A DNA stretch of 64,000 bases, taken from Monarcha castaneiventris obscurior. Its lineage: Eukaryota > Chordata > Aves > Passeriformes > Monarchidae. Position 1 is the stretch's first letter. Each line of letters begins with the position of its first letter. The stretch covers positions 10,090,001 through 10,154,000 of the forward strand of contig JAMPIT010000856.1 of assembly GCA_026261815.1 (NCBI GenBank). The letters are read 5' to 3'. Under the pieces are notes generated by a model. The model did no database searches. It worked only from the letters and a program-made list of their open reading frames with translations, and was not told the origin of the DNA. A program made the position numbers and the translations under genes. Of this stretch, positions 1 through 11,600 are shown piece after piece.

Positions 1-1370
1 ACAAATCAGTAAATAAAAAATTCTGGTTTGGGGATAAGCAGGATCTGAGATTTTTTTTTTTTTTTTAATCATTCAGGTGGTTTCTCAATTAAAGTTTTGT
101 GGAATAGACTGGGTACAACCAACAAACATTGAGATGCTGGGAAGAGGGAGCAGCAGCTGAGCCAGGAGGAAGGATCTGAAGCTTCAAACACACCACAGGC
201 ACTGGGTGGGCTTTTTGAATAAGGAGAAAATTCATTAACTCTATGTCAAAGATCACACAGAATTTAACGAAATTCTTAAGTAAAAGATGCCAAGCGTTTC
301 TGAGGAGGCCTCCTGGATCTTTCCTTGAAGATCTGCAAAGAAATGTGAGGGGAAATGCTCCACTTTCAGTACCATACTGTGAGATTAAATGTTATCCTGC
401 TACACATTCTTTTTTTATAGCCCACTTTCTATTTTTATTCCTCTTCTACTGTGGAAGTGTTTGCTAATAATATATGATAGGATGCTTTGTCATGAAAAAA
501 CCTTGTATCATTTATCTGTTTCTGAAAAAAGAAATTCTCAGTACAAATCTAATAAGGGAAAAAATCCTATTCTAGCTCCTGTTGGAGGAAAGGGATTGAT
601 TTATGGAGAGAGATGAAAAGCACTAAGTATGTATTGCTTGGCAAAATGAGGAATTGTAGAGAACTGTCTTTATGCATTTGAAGGGTGTAAACATCAAAGA
701 GGCAGAAGAGCTATTTAGAGCATTAGGAGGAGGCACATCTAGGAGACAACAGCTGAAATTAAATGAACATCCTTAACTTAAAAATCATACTTCTGCCTGC
801 AAATCTATTTCCTGGTATTATTACTTGCAGCACTCTAATGAGTATAAATGAAGCTTATAGAAAAAAACACCTAATCTATTTTTCATACCCCATCAGCAGA
901 TCTTCCTGTTAAGTTTATAAAGCCCAGATCCTGCACCTAATCTGGAAAACTGGGGAGAAAAGCATCTTTGAAGCCTCCTCCTCCACCTTCCTGTTGCCAG
1001 CAAAGGTTTATCAGTATGAAGGGTCACTTCCCCATGTGCATGCCCTCTGATTGCAGCCTGTGTTGTCTGTCTGGGATCAGACTGATGGGTGCTGTGTGGG
1101 TATGAGAGCTTTTACTGCATCCAAAGGATAATCCTGGTTGTCAAAAACCCTTCGGAGAAACCAGAGCATCCTTGCTCACGCCCTGCAGGAAACCTGTCAC
1201 TGATCCTGCAGGATGCCCAGGCCTGTCTGCTTGGAATTCAGCTAATTGCCCACGGACCTGAGCTAAAGCATCAGGGGAGGAAAGGCTCTGGAGGAGATCA
1301 GTGCCTTTGCTCTCCTCCAGGCTTTGCCCAACTCTCCAAAAGCGCTGGAGTCGCGCACGGCCCACGGAGA
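1..1370. other. Intergenic, no gene seen
   Basis: I see no coding exon or recognisable repeat here apart from an 18-base-class T-run at about 51-66. The stretch is AT-rich, and its short open frames have no family resemblance and no flanking splice signals that fit together. Confidence 0.5.
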
Positions 1371-1455
1371 TCCCAAGGACAAAGTTTTGCTCTCCCGTCT
1401 CAAGGATGAAGTTTTGGTGTAAGGAGAGCTCAAGGACAGAGCTTTGCTCTCCTTG
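1371..1455. repeat. Imperfect three-copy tandem repeat, period about 27-31 bp
   Basis: Three consecutive units begin at about 1371, 1398 and 1429. Each carries a variant of CAAGGA(C/T) followed by (A/G)A(A/G)(G/C)(T/C)TTTG. Copies one and three both end in TTTGCTCTCC, while the middle copy has diverged to TTTTGGTGTAAGGAGAG. It lies inside a locally GC-rich segment (about 1,150-1,560). Overlapping short ORFs on both strands inherit the periodicity (for example repeated 'SLSSP' and 'ELCSP' type peptides) and are not taken as genes. Confidence 0.6.
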
Positions 1456-4400
1456 CCAGCAGGCTCTGAGAGCCCCCCGTGCCCATCTCGGGGTGGGATG
1501 GCAGCAGAGCCGTGCCAGGCTCCAGCTGAGCTGACCCCAGCCTGGCAGGGGTCATATGGCACATCCATATGGATACGCCTGGATAATTGGGAATGGCATG
1601 CAGCTGGAGGCTCACAGATGAAAAACATCACTTGGTTACACACCTCCCTTCTGATTCCTTCCAGCCAGCCCAGGATAACAAGGCCTGTCCCTCTCTGTGC
1701 CTTCCCTCAGGAGCATTTCACAGGTGACGGATGCTGGAGGTGGCAGGAGGGGACTGCCCGCTCTCAGCCTCCCCAGAGAAACCCTCAAATCCTTCCAGAA
1801 TTACAGACACCTTTTGTATTATTTTTTTTTCTGCTTAGATTTTCAGTCTAAGGGTGAGACTGCAGTCTCATATTAGCCATTAAAGTGAAGTGGAGAAGGA
1901 GCTCTCTGTGCTCCCTCCCTTCACCAGCACGAAAAGACATAAAACCCAGGGGAACAGAGGCAACAAAATTGCAAAGTCAGAGCACAGAGGCCATACAGGC
2001 TGTGACTACCCAAACATCCTGATCCCTTCAGTCAGAAACCACTTCATCATCAAACACAGCATTTCATGTGCATAAATAAAAGGGAAGGGAAATGATTGCA
2101 ATAAGCTTCTGGTAATAGCCAAGGTTCACAACTGAATCCATGGTATTTTAACAGAAAGCATATATTAATGTAAAATAAGCATGATGCCTGTGAATGACAG
2201 GCTCTGATTTATATTCCTGATGTTTCCAGCCCTACAGCATCATAAGAACATTGTAATGAAAAATCTTCAGCAGTAAATAGGAAAGGATGGATCTCTGTGG
2301 GCAAGAAGGGAATTACACAGCTTCCCGTGCCCCTGCCTGGGGCCACCAAGGTCCCACACTTGTTCACATCCAGAAACATCAGCTCCTGAAGGGACGGAGT
2401 TTCTGATGTAGTCACGGCTCTGTGCAAAGCCTGTGCAGCTGAGGAAAGCTCATCCACACCCCAGGGCAGCAGCCGTGGTGCTCAGCCATGGGCTGGGGCT
2501 GGGCAGGGGGCACAGGGCTGTCCCCACCCCTCCCTGGACACTCACTGCCCCTCTGCAGCCCTTCCAGCAAACCCACAGAGCACGAGTCACAAACCCACCA
2601 GGTTAATCTTTAAGCAAAATAACCTCTTATCATGCTGGGGGAAAGCACCTACCCATTCCTCAGGTAGGTGCTGGGGGTCCATGGTGAGGCATGGCTGTGC
2701 TTTCACTGGAGACCTGGGCTCAGGAGATGAATAGCAGAACCAGGCTGAGCTTAAATGAGCTCTGGGCCCATGGATGGGGAGTAGAACCCGGGTGAGGCTG
2801 GTCAAGGTCTGCCTATCCCCACCCAGGAGCCCCTCATCCATCCTCAGCCAGAGGAAATCCCTGCCTGAGAGTTCAGGGCCTGTCTAGTTGAGGTCTGGGG
2901 GTGTCCAAGTTTGGAATAAATCCCAGGAGACTCAAGGGAGGCACAGTGCAGGTCTCACCACCCACTGACCGATGCCCAGCCAAGTCCCCCAGTTCATACC
3001 CTGAGCATGGTGCCCTAAGGTAGGAATATCCCTTTGGCCACTTGGGGTCACCTCTCCTGGCCATGGCACCTCACCACTGGCAGAGCATGAGGCACTGAAG
3101 AGTCCTGGACCTGGGGTAAGCTCCCCTCAGCAACAGCTCAGCCATGGGTGTCACCAACACTCGTCTCACACTGAACCCAAAGCACTGTTCCAGCTACTCA
3201 GAACAAAATTAACTCTGTCCCAGCTGAACCAGGACAGCTTCCTCTGTCCTTTCACGTCCCCTGAAGCACCACACTGTCCCTGCAGGCTCCCACGAGCTGG
3301 GGCAGGAACTGGAGCAGAAAGGCAGTAACCCTCCATGAGGCTGGCTGCCACAGGAACCACCCTGCTGAGAGATCCCTGCTGCCTCAGGCTGCTGCAGGAG
3401 ATGGACCTGGCCAGGGCATGTGGCTTTCGGGGGGACAGATGAGTCCATTTACTTCAGGAGTGAATTTGGCCTGGGGCTGGAGCTATTTAGAATAAAGTTG
3501 GGCTCAGTGACCTGTGGAAAGCACTTGTTCAGCACCTGGTTCAGTTGAGAGCCCAATCTGCAAACAGTAAAATCTGGATGCTCTACCAACCAGAACATGT
3601 CCAAACGCTGTCAGAGATTTCTGGTGAGGTTAGAATTTTCCTGTCTCTTAACAGAGTTTCGTTCTCAGGGCATTGAATCCATTTCACAACACATTTCACT
3701 GTCTCCTCCATAAACATCCTTTCCTTAGTCCTTCCCTTAGAAGGGTAAATGTGAACGAGCTCCCCAAAACATCCAAAGCTCTTCTTGTGGTCGCTTATTA
3801 AAGCCAAGGCACAAGAAAGATGCTCAGAGGTGAGGAGGTCACAGCACAGAAAGGAAAATCTGGGTGTGGGAGCACCCACAGAGAAGAAAAGCTGGAAGAA
3901 GAAGGTGTGAAAGCCTGCCTTGTGCTGGCAGGCCATGGACATCAGTGCATCTCATGCACCCAGAACAAAAAACCAACTCTGATACAGCCAAAACAAGGGG
4001 AGGCTGATGAATGAAGCCATTACAGGGGACAGGGGACAGAGACACAAAGCAGAGGAGTTGAAGTGTTGCTTAATGACTCGTGTGGAGGTGTAGGAGAAGG
4101 CGGAGAGACAAAACATCCCAATCACTGTCAGCTCCTAATGGGTACAAAATGCTCATTGAGAACCCAGCAGAAGGTCACTGGCCCCTGGGGAGGCAGCAGC
4201 CAGAACCTCTTGTCCTCTGTGTCACCACAAACAGCCCTGAGCCACCTCTGGACACATTTTGGTGCTTCAGTGAGGCTTCAGTGAGTGAAATCAGGTTTGT
4301 TTTACAAGTTCACCTTCCTCCACTGCACTGTTCCCAGCTGGGCTTGCCCCCTTGGCTGGGCCCCACTGTAGCATTGATTGTTACCCAGGAAATGTGGGAT

Positions 4401-7400
4401 GGGGGTTTTGGAAGCTCATTCCCCTCTGCTGATCTTCCCACCCCCTTTAACTGTGAAACTGTGGGATGAGGAACTGTGGCAGGACTGGCTGGGATGGCTT
4501 TGCTTTCCAAAACTCTGCTCAGAAGTCCTGGCAGGAACTGGCCTGTGGCAGAGCTGCAGGAAGCTGCTGCCTTTCTCTGCCCAGTCTCTTGAACTTGCCA
4601 ATAAACTCCATGGGCTTAAAGATGAGTCAGGAAAGTAAGAAGCAAGATCCTCATCTAAAGGCAGCATCACTAAAGGCTTCCCCATCCCCAGGCTCCTGGA
4701 GAAAGGGCAGCAGGTCTGTGATTATTCACCCAGCCAGAGTGCAGAGAGGCTGTTCCTGTGCACTGTGTGTGTACTTGTGCATGAGAAATGCTTAAAAGAG
4801 GAGTAATTACAGAAAAACTTGTCTCCTAACTGAAAGAAAAAGCAGGAAAGAATAAGCAGGCATGGCACCACCTGGGGTACATCAATCAGAGCAGGGCAGT
4901 GGAAGATGAGCAACTGGATCAGCTCTTCCTAGGGGCTGCCAGCTATTTGTCTAAATTGCATTTCTCAGCAATGTTGAGAAACGCTTTCAGAGCACAGATG
5001 AAAGCAGGGCTCCTGTGAGGTCTCCTTCCCTCATCCCTTCTCACACCTCCCCACCCATCTGGGAACTGCTCCCTGCTTTGGGAGCTCCTGCTCCCCAGCC
5101 CACCCAGCACAGGTCAGGCTCTTCCCTCAGGACCAAATTCACTGCTTTGGTAAAATTCTGGCCTCTGCTTTGGCAGCAATGGGGTAGTTTGAGATCCAAA
5201 CACAACCATTTGCCTTTTAAACCCTATTCCAGTCTTGTGCTTCATAAATCTTGTACAGATTTACAATGTTTGGGGGCAGGAGGATGTGGGGAATACTCTT
5301 CATGGAGCAGCAGAGCTGTGCTGCTTTCCTCCATCCTTCAGACCAAAAATGTTTCACCAACTGATTTAATTACACGAAGCTTATGCTGGAGTTATAGAGG
5401 GATTATCTGGGTTTTATCATGGTTATTAGAGAAAATGATTATATTGTTACTATTACAGAGTTACAAAAAGTAAAGAGGAATCACAGGAAACTTGGCAAGG
5501 GCTCATTAGCAGTGTGGTAGTGTCTGCAGAAGCTAATTAAAAATGTCTATACCTCATAATAACCATTTATCTCATCAGAGCCTCCATTCCCTACATCTCT
5601 TTCTCTGGATAGAGTGAGGGGGAATGATCTCTGCTCGCTGATGAATGCATCCACAGCGATACATCTGAGCCTGGCACAGTACAAATGGCTTTGTTCCGGG
5701 ATGTGAAGCCACCAGCTCTGCTCTTGCCTGCCTGAGCTGGGGGCTGGCTGTCCTTGCCTTGCACACAAGGACACCCAGATGCTCAGGGACCTCCTAAGAG
5801 TCCCTTCAAGAAATATCTCAGCCAACCACCACGTGCTGTGTGTGAAAAGATGGAGACAGTGAGCCTGGAGGAGGTGCTGGTTGGGAGGCATGAAAACAGC
5901 ATTAAAGCAGCACAATGGCACAAGTGTTTGCATTTTCTGTGCCCAAAGTCCTGCAGAAGCCACTGGTACCTCTGGTGTCTCAGCAAAACTCTGGTCTGAG
6001 TCGCTGGCCAGGAGGGCAGGATTAGCTCAGACAACATCTGTATCTCCTCTGTCACACCACTCCTTCTTCAGGCCCTCAAAGCAAACAAAAAAATGACACA
6101 GCTCCCGGTTAATCTGTGTTATCAGGAAGAAGAAATCAAGGTGAAATTCAGTTTGTCAGCAGGGGTGTGAGTGCTGACAGGAGATGGATCGGGACAGGCG
6201 AATGCCAGCTGTAGTTTTGCCCGACAAGTCATTTCTCACACAATGCCTGGATGCTGATGGATGTTCTGGAGATGATGCTTGATAAACTTGTTTTGGATTG
6301 GAGTTGGAGTTGAAGGGGTCTGTAGGGAAAGCAGAAGAATAAATCCCAAAAGCCATGGTGGTGGTGATACCATTTTCTGTTCTGCCCCGTGGTCCTGGCC
6401 AGCACAGAGGAGGCAGAGCTGAGGCAGAGCCAGCCTGCCTCACACCCCAGGGAGGGAAAGGTGCTTACGCTTCTTAGCCCACCCAAAATATCAGTCCCTT
6501 GGATACAAACTCCTCATCATGTTTAATCTTTGCACACATTTTCAGTAAAGCAGAAGGAGTGGATGCTTAAAAACAAAATCCTTGAGCTCGTCCCAGCTGA
6601 AGTCAGATGTAAAATCTCCCTCAGCAGCACTGAGATGATGCTTCCTGTGACAGCAAGGACCAAGTCTGAAACCCGCTGGCCTCCAACACAACGTGGCTGG
6701 GCCTCAGTGCTCAGAGATGCTGCTCCTCCTTGCAAGAGTTCACAACCTCTTGCCTGACTAAAGGCTCTCCCAAGACCTCTGCTTGACACCAGCCAGCCAA
6801 GGTTTACTGTGTCTTTGCCCAGACAGAGCTCTTAGTCCATGACTTTTGGCAGAAATCAAAACAATTTTGTTCCAAACCATACATTTTTTATTGTTCCATC
6901 CTGAGGAGAACCTCTGCTAGCTCTCCTGTTACTGCCATTCTTACTGCACGTGAACACAGATGATGAGTAGTGCCTGCTCTTACCCAGCATATCCAGCCTG
7001 ACCTCCTTGGCAACTGGGAACACCTTTCCTTGAATCCAGTCAATTAAACCTCACCACTCTGCCTGCTGAGCAGCCCTGTCTGGCTCTCGGAAAAGAAAAC
7101 CAGGTACTGAAAACCCTGGCACATGCCCCAGAAGTATCACCCTCCTTTTGAAAACGACACGATAAAAATCAGGATTTTGCTCCCGCAATTTCTGCACTTT
7201 CTCCTTTTCAGCTTTTCCTGCCAAACTCCATCCTCAGACTCATTCCTGCCTGGGACTGTCAGCCTGTCTCCCAGACATCCTCTGCTTTCACAGGCACACA
7301 GCAGCCCAGCTGCTGCCCCAGATGGGGAAATCTCTTCTTGCAACAGCAGCAGCCACTAACGGCTTAGGGGGATGAAGCAACCCATGACTCACTTCCACGG

Positions 7401-8421
7401 CTTTTCCAGGAGATGCTGGAGGCAGAGGCAGGACATTGAGCTCAGCTGAGATTTCCCAACACAGAAAAGAGTCAAAGAGCTGTTGTAATGTTTGGGTGGC
7501 CAAAGATGAGTCATTTCCAAGCCTAGATCATGCTTTTCTCCCTTGAAATCAAATTACCTACCAAGCCAAACCAATAATTCCTGATGAAAACAAGCTGGAA
7601 CAGCTTTCCTGAAATCAAGGGAGTTATGAGGAGCATGAACTTTATGGGATGTGCCTCATACCTAGGACCAGGCTGAGAAAAGAGGTGGGAGACAGCACAT
7701 ATCCCATCAGGTCCTGTCTTCTGAGACCAGCTCTGGGAACCAAACAGGGATGCAGTGCTGCAAAATCTCACCTGAAACAAAAACAACACCAAAAGCCTGA
7801 TGGAGAATCTAGATTATCTTGTGGTAAATTACTAGAAGAGTAATTAAAGTAATTACGTAGCTGAGAATTGTTCTCAGCTGTTGTTTGAGAATTAGCAGAG
7901 ATAAGCACAGTGGTCTAAACTGTGATACAGGCTAAGAAAGGCAGGATTTATCACGTATTCCATGCATGGAGCATGAGGTGTCGTGACAAACACACACAGT
8001 AGAAATCAGCTGAAAGGAAGGAGCAGCAAAAAATTGGGAGACAGAAAAGAAGGAGGGGGATTAATCAGCATTAGTGCTGCTTTCAGTCCCCGGGTCCCCT
8101 GCAGAAATGAAATTGCTTGACTCGTACAAGGTTACCCATTATCCATCCATGTCACTGCTTTCCTCCCTCCCTTTCCTGGGCACAGGGCAGTGATGTCCTT
8201 GTGCTGCAGCCTTGGCTCCAGCACAAAGGGGTTAATCTGCTCTCACTCCCCACCTCCTTAAATACAAGTCATAAACGTGATTGTTTGCTTGCTTTTATTA
8301 CAAGAGCTGTAGTTCTCCTGGAGAAAATACACCTTGCACCAATACACTGGAGTTTTCCAAAGGGAAGTTTAAGTCTCCTTCAGCAAACGTAACGGTCACA
8401 GGCTTTAAATCTTACAATGTG
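1456..8421. other. Intergenic, no gene seen
   Basis: About 7 kb with no coding exon I can support on either strand. Open frames are short, overlap on both strands and lack recognisable domains. GC content is moderate (many CTG/CAG-rich words), with no clear CR1 end and no microsatellite longer than about 12 bp. Regulatory DNA for neighbouring genes cannot be excluded from sequence alone. Confidence 0.5.
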
Positions 8422-8476
8422 GGCAATAAGCTGTTATTGGCCACAGCCAAAATAATAGCCAAAAGCTATTATTGCC
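8422..8476. repeat. Cluster of overlapping short perfect hairpins
   Basis: Two perfect inverted repeats sit side by side. TTGGC-CACA-GCCAA spans 8437-8450. AATAATAGC-CAAAA-GCTATTATT spans 8451-8473. An outer pair, GGCAATA (8422-8428) with TATTGCC (8470-8476), could close an alternative larger fold. The arms contain no recognised protein-binding consensus. It could be a cruciform-prone element or the remnant of a small inverted-repeat transposon; I cannot tell which. Confidence 0.55.
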
Positions 8477-8618
8477 AGAGCATAAAAGCAAAATACAAGG
8501 CCTCACAGCCCAGAGCCTGCAGCTCCAAACCATGGATGCAACATAACTAACATATATAGATGTAATTCTTCGTACAGCTGCCGTAAATACATGGTACATA
8601 CCTATGGCACTTGCATAC

Positions 8619-8660
8619 ACACACACACGTAAATAAATATATTTATATTTGAAGTGGCCA
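8619..8660. repeat. Short (AC)n microsatellite followed by AT-rich tract
   Basis: About seven AC units are followed directly by GTAAATAAATATATTTATATTT. No gene context. Confidence 0.6.
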
Positions 8661-11600
8661 CAAGCGATATCGGAGAAAAACAAGTCTCTGTTTTTCATTA
8701 CCACCTGTAATTCCACCCGGGCCCATTACTTCTTTCACTGAAGAAATGAATAAAGTAGTAATTCTCCCTAAAAGCTGTGTGGTCACCAACCTCGCACATC
8801 AACGGAACACTGGGCATTAGGAGTGGTCAGATCCAGGTATAAGAGCTGATTTTGTCCTCTCTACCTCAAATTCAGAAGAAACCCAGCAGTTTTAGGAGAT
8901 TTACATTTATTTTCATGCTCTAAACCAGAACAAACTGGAGCTGGGATGAGGCTGCAGGCATCTGAAGGTGCTCGTGAAGCCAGCGCTCAGCGTGAGTTGA
9001 AAACTTGGCTTTGTGTCCCTGAATAAGCCAAAAATAGTTTTTCCACGGGGACTGAGTGACCTCCCTGCTCCTTTCCTAACTCTGTGTGCTCTATCTGATG
9101 GGCTTCCAGGGATTTCCTCCGATTATTGCAAACGCCTCTGGAGACACATTCAAAAGGATCCCGAGCGCCTGTGAAACCTCTCCCTGTGAAGTCAGCCCGT
9201 GGAGAAACCTCACGGAGGAGATGTAAATCTTGGGAGGCTTTATAGCAGCTCCTCCAACATCTGTAATTCCTGGATCAGCAAACACTTTACACGTCGCTCT
9301 GGGAGCGGGGTGTAGAGGAGGGAGAGTTATTTCAAAAAGCAACCACTTAACATCTACAGCTCTACATGGCAGCCAAAAAAACCCCATAATCCCAAATAGC
9401 TTTTCTAATTCAGACTGCATTAAAATGTATATATATATGAACTTACAGCATTTCACTCCCGTGGTCATTTTCCACTGGCTGGCCATGGATAAACTCTCAG
9501 TCATGTCCAGACCCTGCCATGCTACAACGACTGCTGGAATAGTTAAACATTCCTGCTGGCTCTCTTCTAGTGGTTTTCCTTCCTAAAAGAGGAAAATGAT
9601 TGCCCTGTTCTGGATTAAAGGAGGTGAGTGGGTTAAGAGCAGAGTTTTATTGGGTGGTAAGAAAGGCAACAGAAGTGGGATTAAAAATGAGGGAGAAGGA
9701 GGCGGGTTTTGGTGCATGTTGGCATTTTGATGGCACACCAGATTCTGGCCAGACTAAACCCTCAGCCTGCTTTGGCTGCAGTGAGACAATGGGTTTGTAG
9801 CCTATTTTACAAACCCCAAATGCATTCTGATAAAAAGTGCCACAGCAATGAAAGGAATCGATGCAGCAGTGCCTCTGCATTTGTGTGTTTTATATTAAGA
9901 CTTAGTTGATGACTTCTCATCATTTGAAAGAAATGTTCAGCCTCAGTGCTTGAAATTATCCAGCTGCAGCACTTTCTACTCAATCCAATCTCCAGTTAAT
10001 TTGATCCTTCATTTATCTTGAACAAAGCCTCCTAATAAAAACATTTGTATTACAAATGATACACTTGATCAATGGGATTGCTTTAGGCAAGTATTTGATA
10101 ATTTGAACACTAGCTATAAGAAATTCTCATTTAATCAATGTGGCTGGCCAAAATTTGGAGGGAGAGAAAGCCCCAAACCTGCACACCACTGAACAGCCAG
10201 ACCATAATTACATATCAGGTTATTTAGATGTTCTTACCAACATTATTGTTGGAATTGGCCAGTGTAATGGGTGTGATATTAGCCTTAATAATTTTTGGTA
10301 ACACAATTAATTATTTAGCTCACTCAAAGTGACAAGAATGGAATGAATCAAAATAAGGAGCTGGCTGGGCTGGGAACTATTAATTTTCTTTCAATCCCAT
10401 GATTCCTTCGGTCAAATCAATGAGATAAATAGACAGATGGAAAAAGCCAATGGACATTTCCATTGAGCAGGAAGAGCATCCAGGTCCCAGGCAGGTCAGG
10501 AGATGGTACTGGGCCCTTCACAGGGGCTGGGAAGTTTCCCTTGGGATCATTCAGGTCTCAGATGATGGTTTTTCAAACCTACAAGGTCCTCAAGGTCACA
10601 GGCCGCTCTGCTAAGAGTGGTATGTTCCCCCCCAGGCTTGTGTCCAAAGTAGGAAACATTATCCCTTGGCAGCCAAAGCGAATTTCTGCTTTATTGCATC
10701 TGTTGCTATCCTTGGATGCTTTAAGAAATCATGTTGCTTGGAATGTTAGCCTGTGTTTATTTTCATTAACAGTGGTATTAATCAACATTTCCCTCTGTTC
10801 TCCACAGACCGCTCAGGGATGCCTTTGGAAAGCAAAGAAAAATTCCAGGTCAGGGTTCCTGTTGTTGGACATTATTTTATGTGGGAAGTGAAATGATTCC
10901 TCTCTTTGCCCAGATTTGTGCATGAACACTGAAAAACTTCTCATAGCTCCTGCATCCCTCCTGCACCTCACTTAAGGAGCTTTATTTTGACACAGCCTCG
11001 GCAGTTATATCATGAAAAAAGTTCAGAAGGGCTAAAAAACATCCACACTCTACATCAGACTATTTCACTTTGTTTCTTCAACCCTTTTAAATCAGCATTT
11101 TTAGGACTTCATTTAAAGCAGAAGACAGGAAGCAGCGCAGTGAGGACTCTCTCCTGTCACATAGTGCACGGAGTTGTACGACACAACAGCCTCAAATCTC
11201 TTTCAATCCATCACTTATTTCCCTCTAGAAACTTCCTTTTTTTTTTTTTTTTTCCTTTCTGGATTGTCTTTGACTGTTATTTATTTATTTGGTTACTTGA
11301 CTTCAAGGGACATTTCTCCTGGCTGGATAAAGACGTTTCACAAACAAGTGCAGGGGAACATTTCTGAAAAGGCTGTGGAGGCAGCCGGGTCCCCGTGGGC
11401 AGGTAAAGCTTTGTGTCACTCAGCAGCCCCCCTCTGCTCCATCAGGGAGCAGCATTTTTCACAGCTGCTCCAACAACAGGCCCCGAGCAGCGGCGGGGAC
11501 CAAAGCGAGAGGAATTAAAGGGCTGCTCGAGGTTCCATGGGGCTCTAAGGGCTCCCCTGGGGAGGATAAAAAAGAATTAGAAAGGGTTTTATTGACGTGG

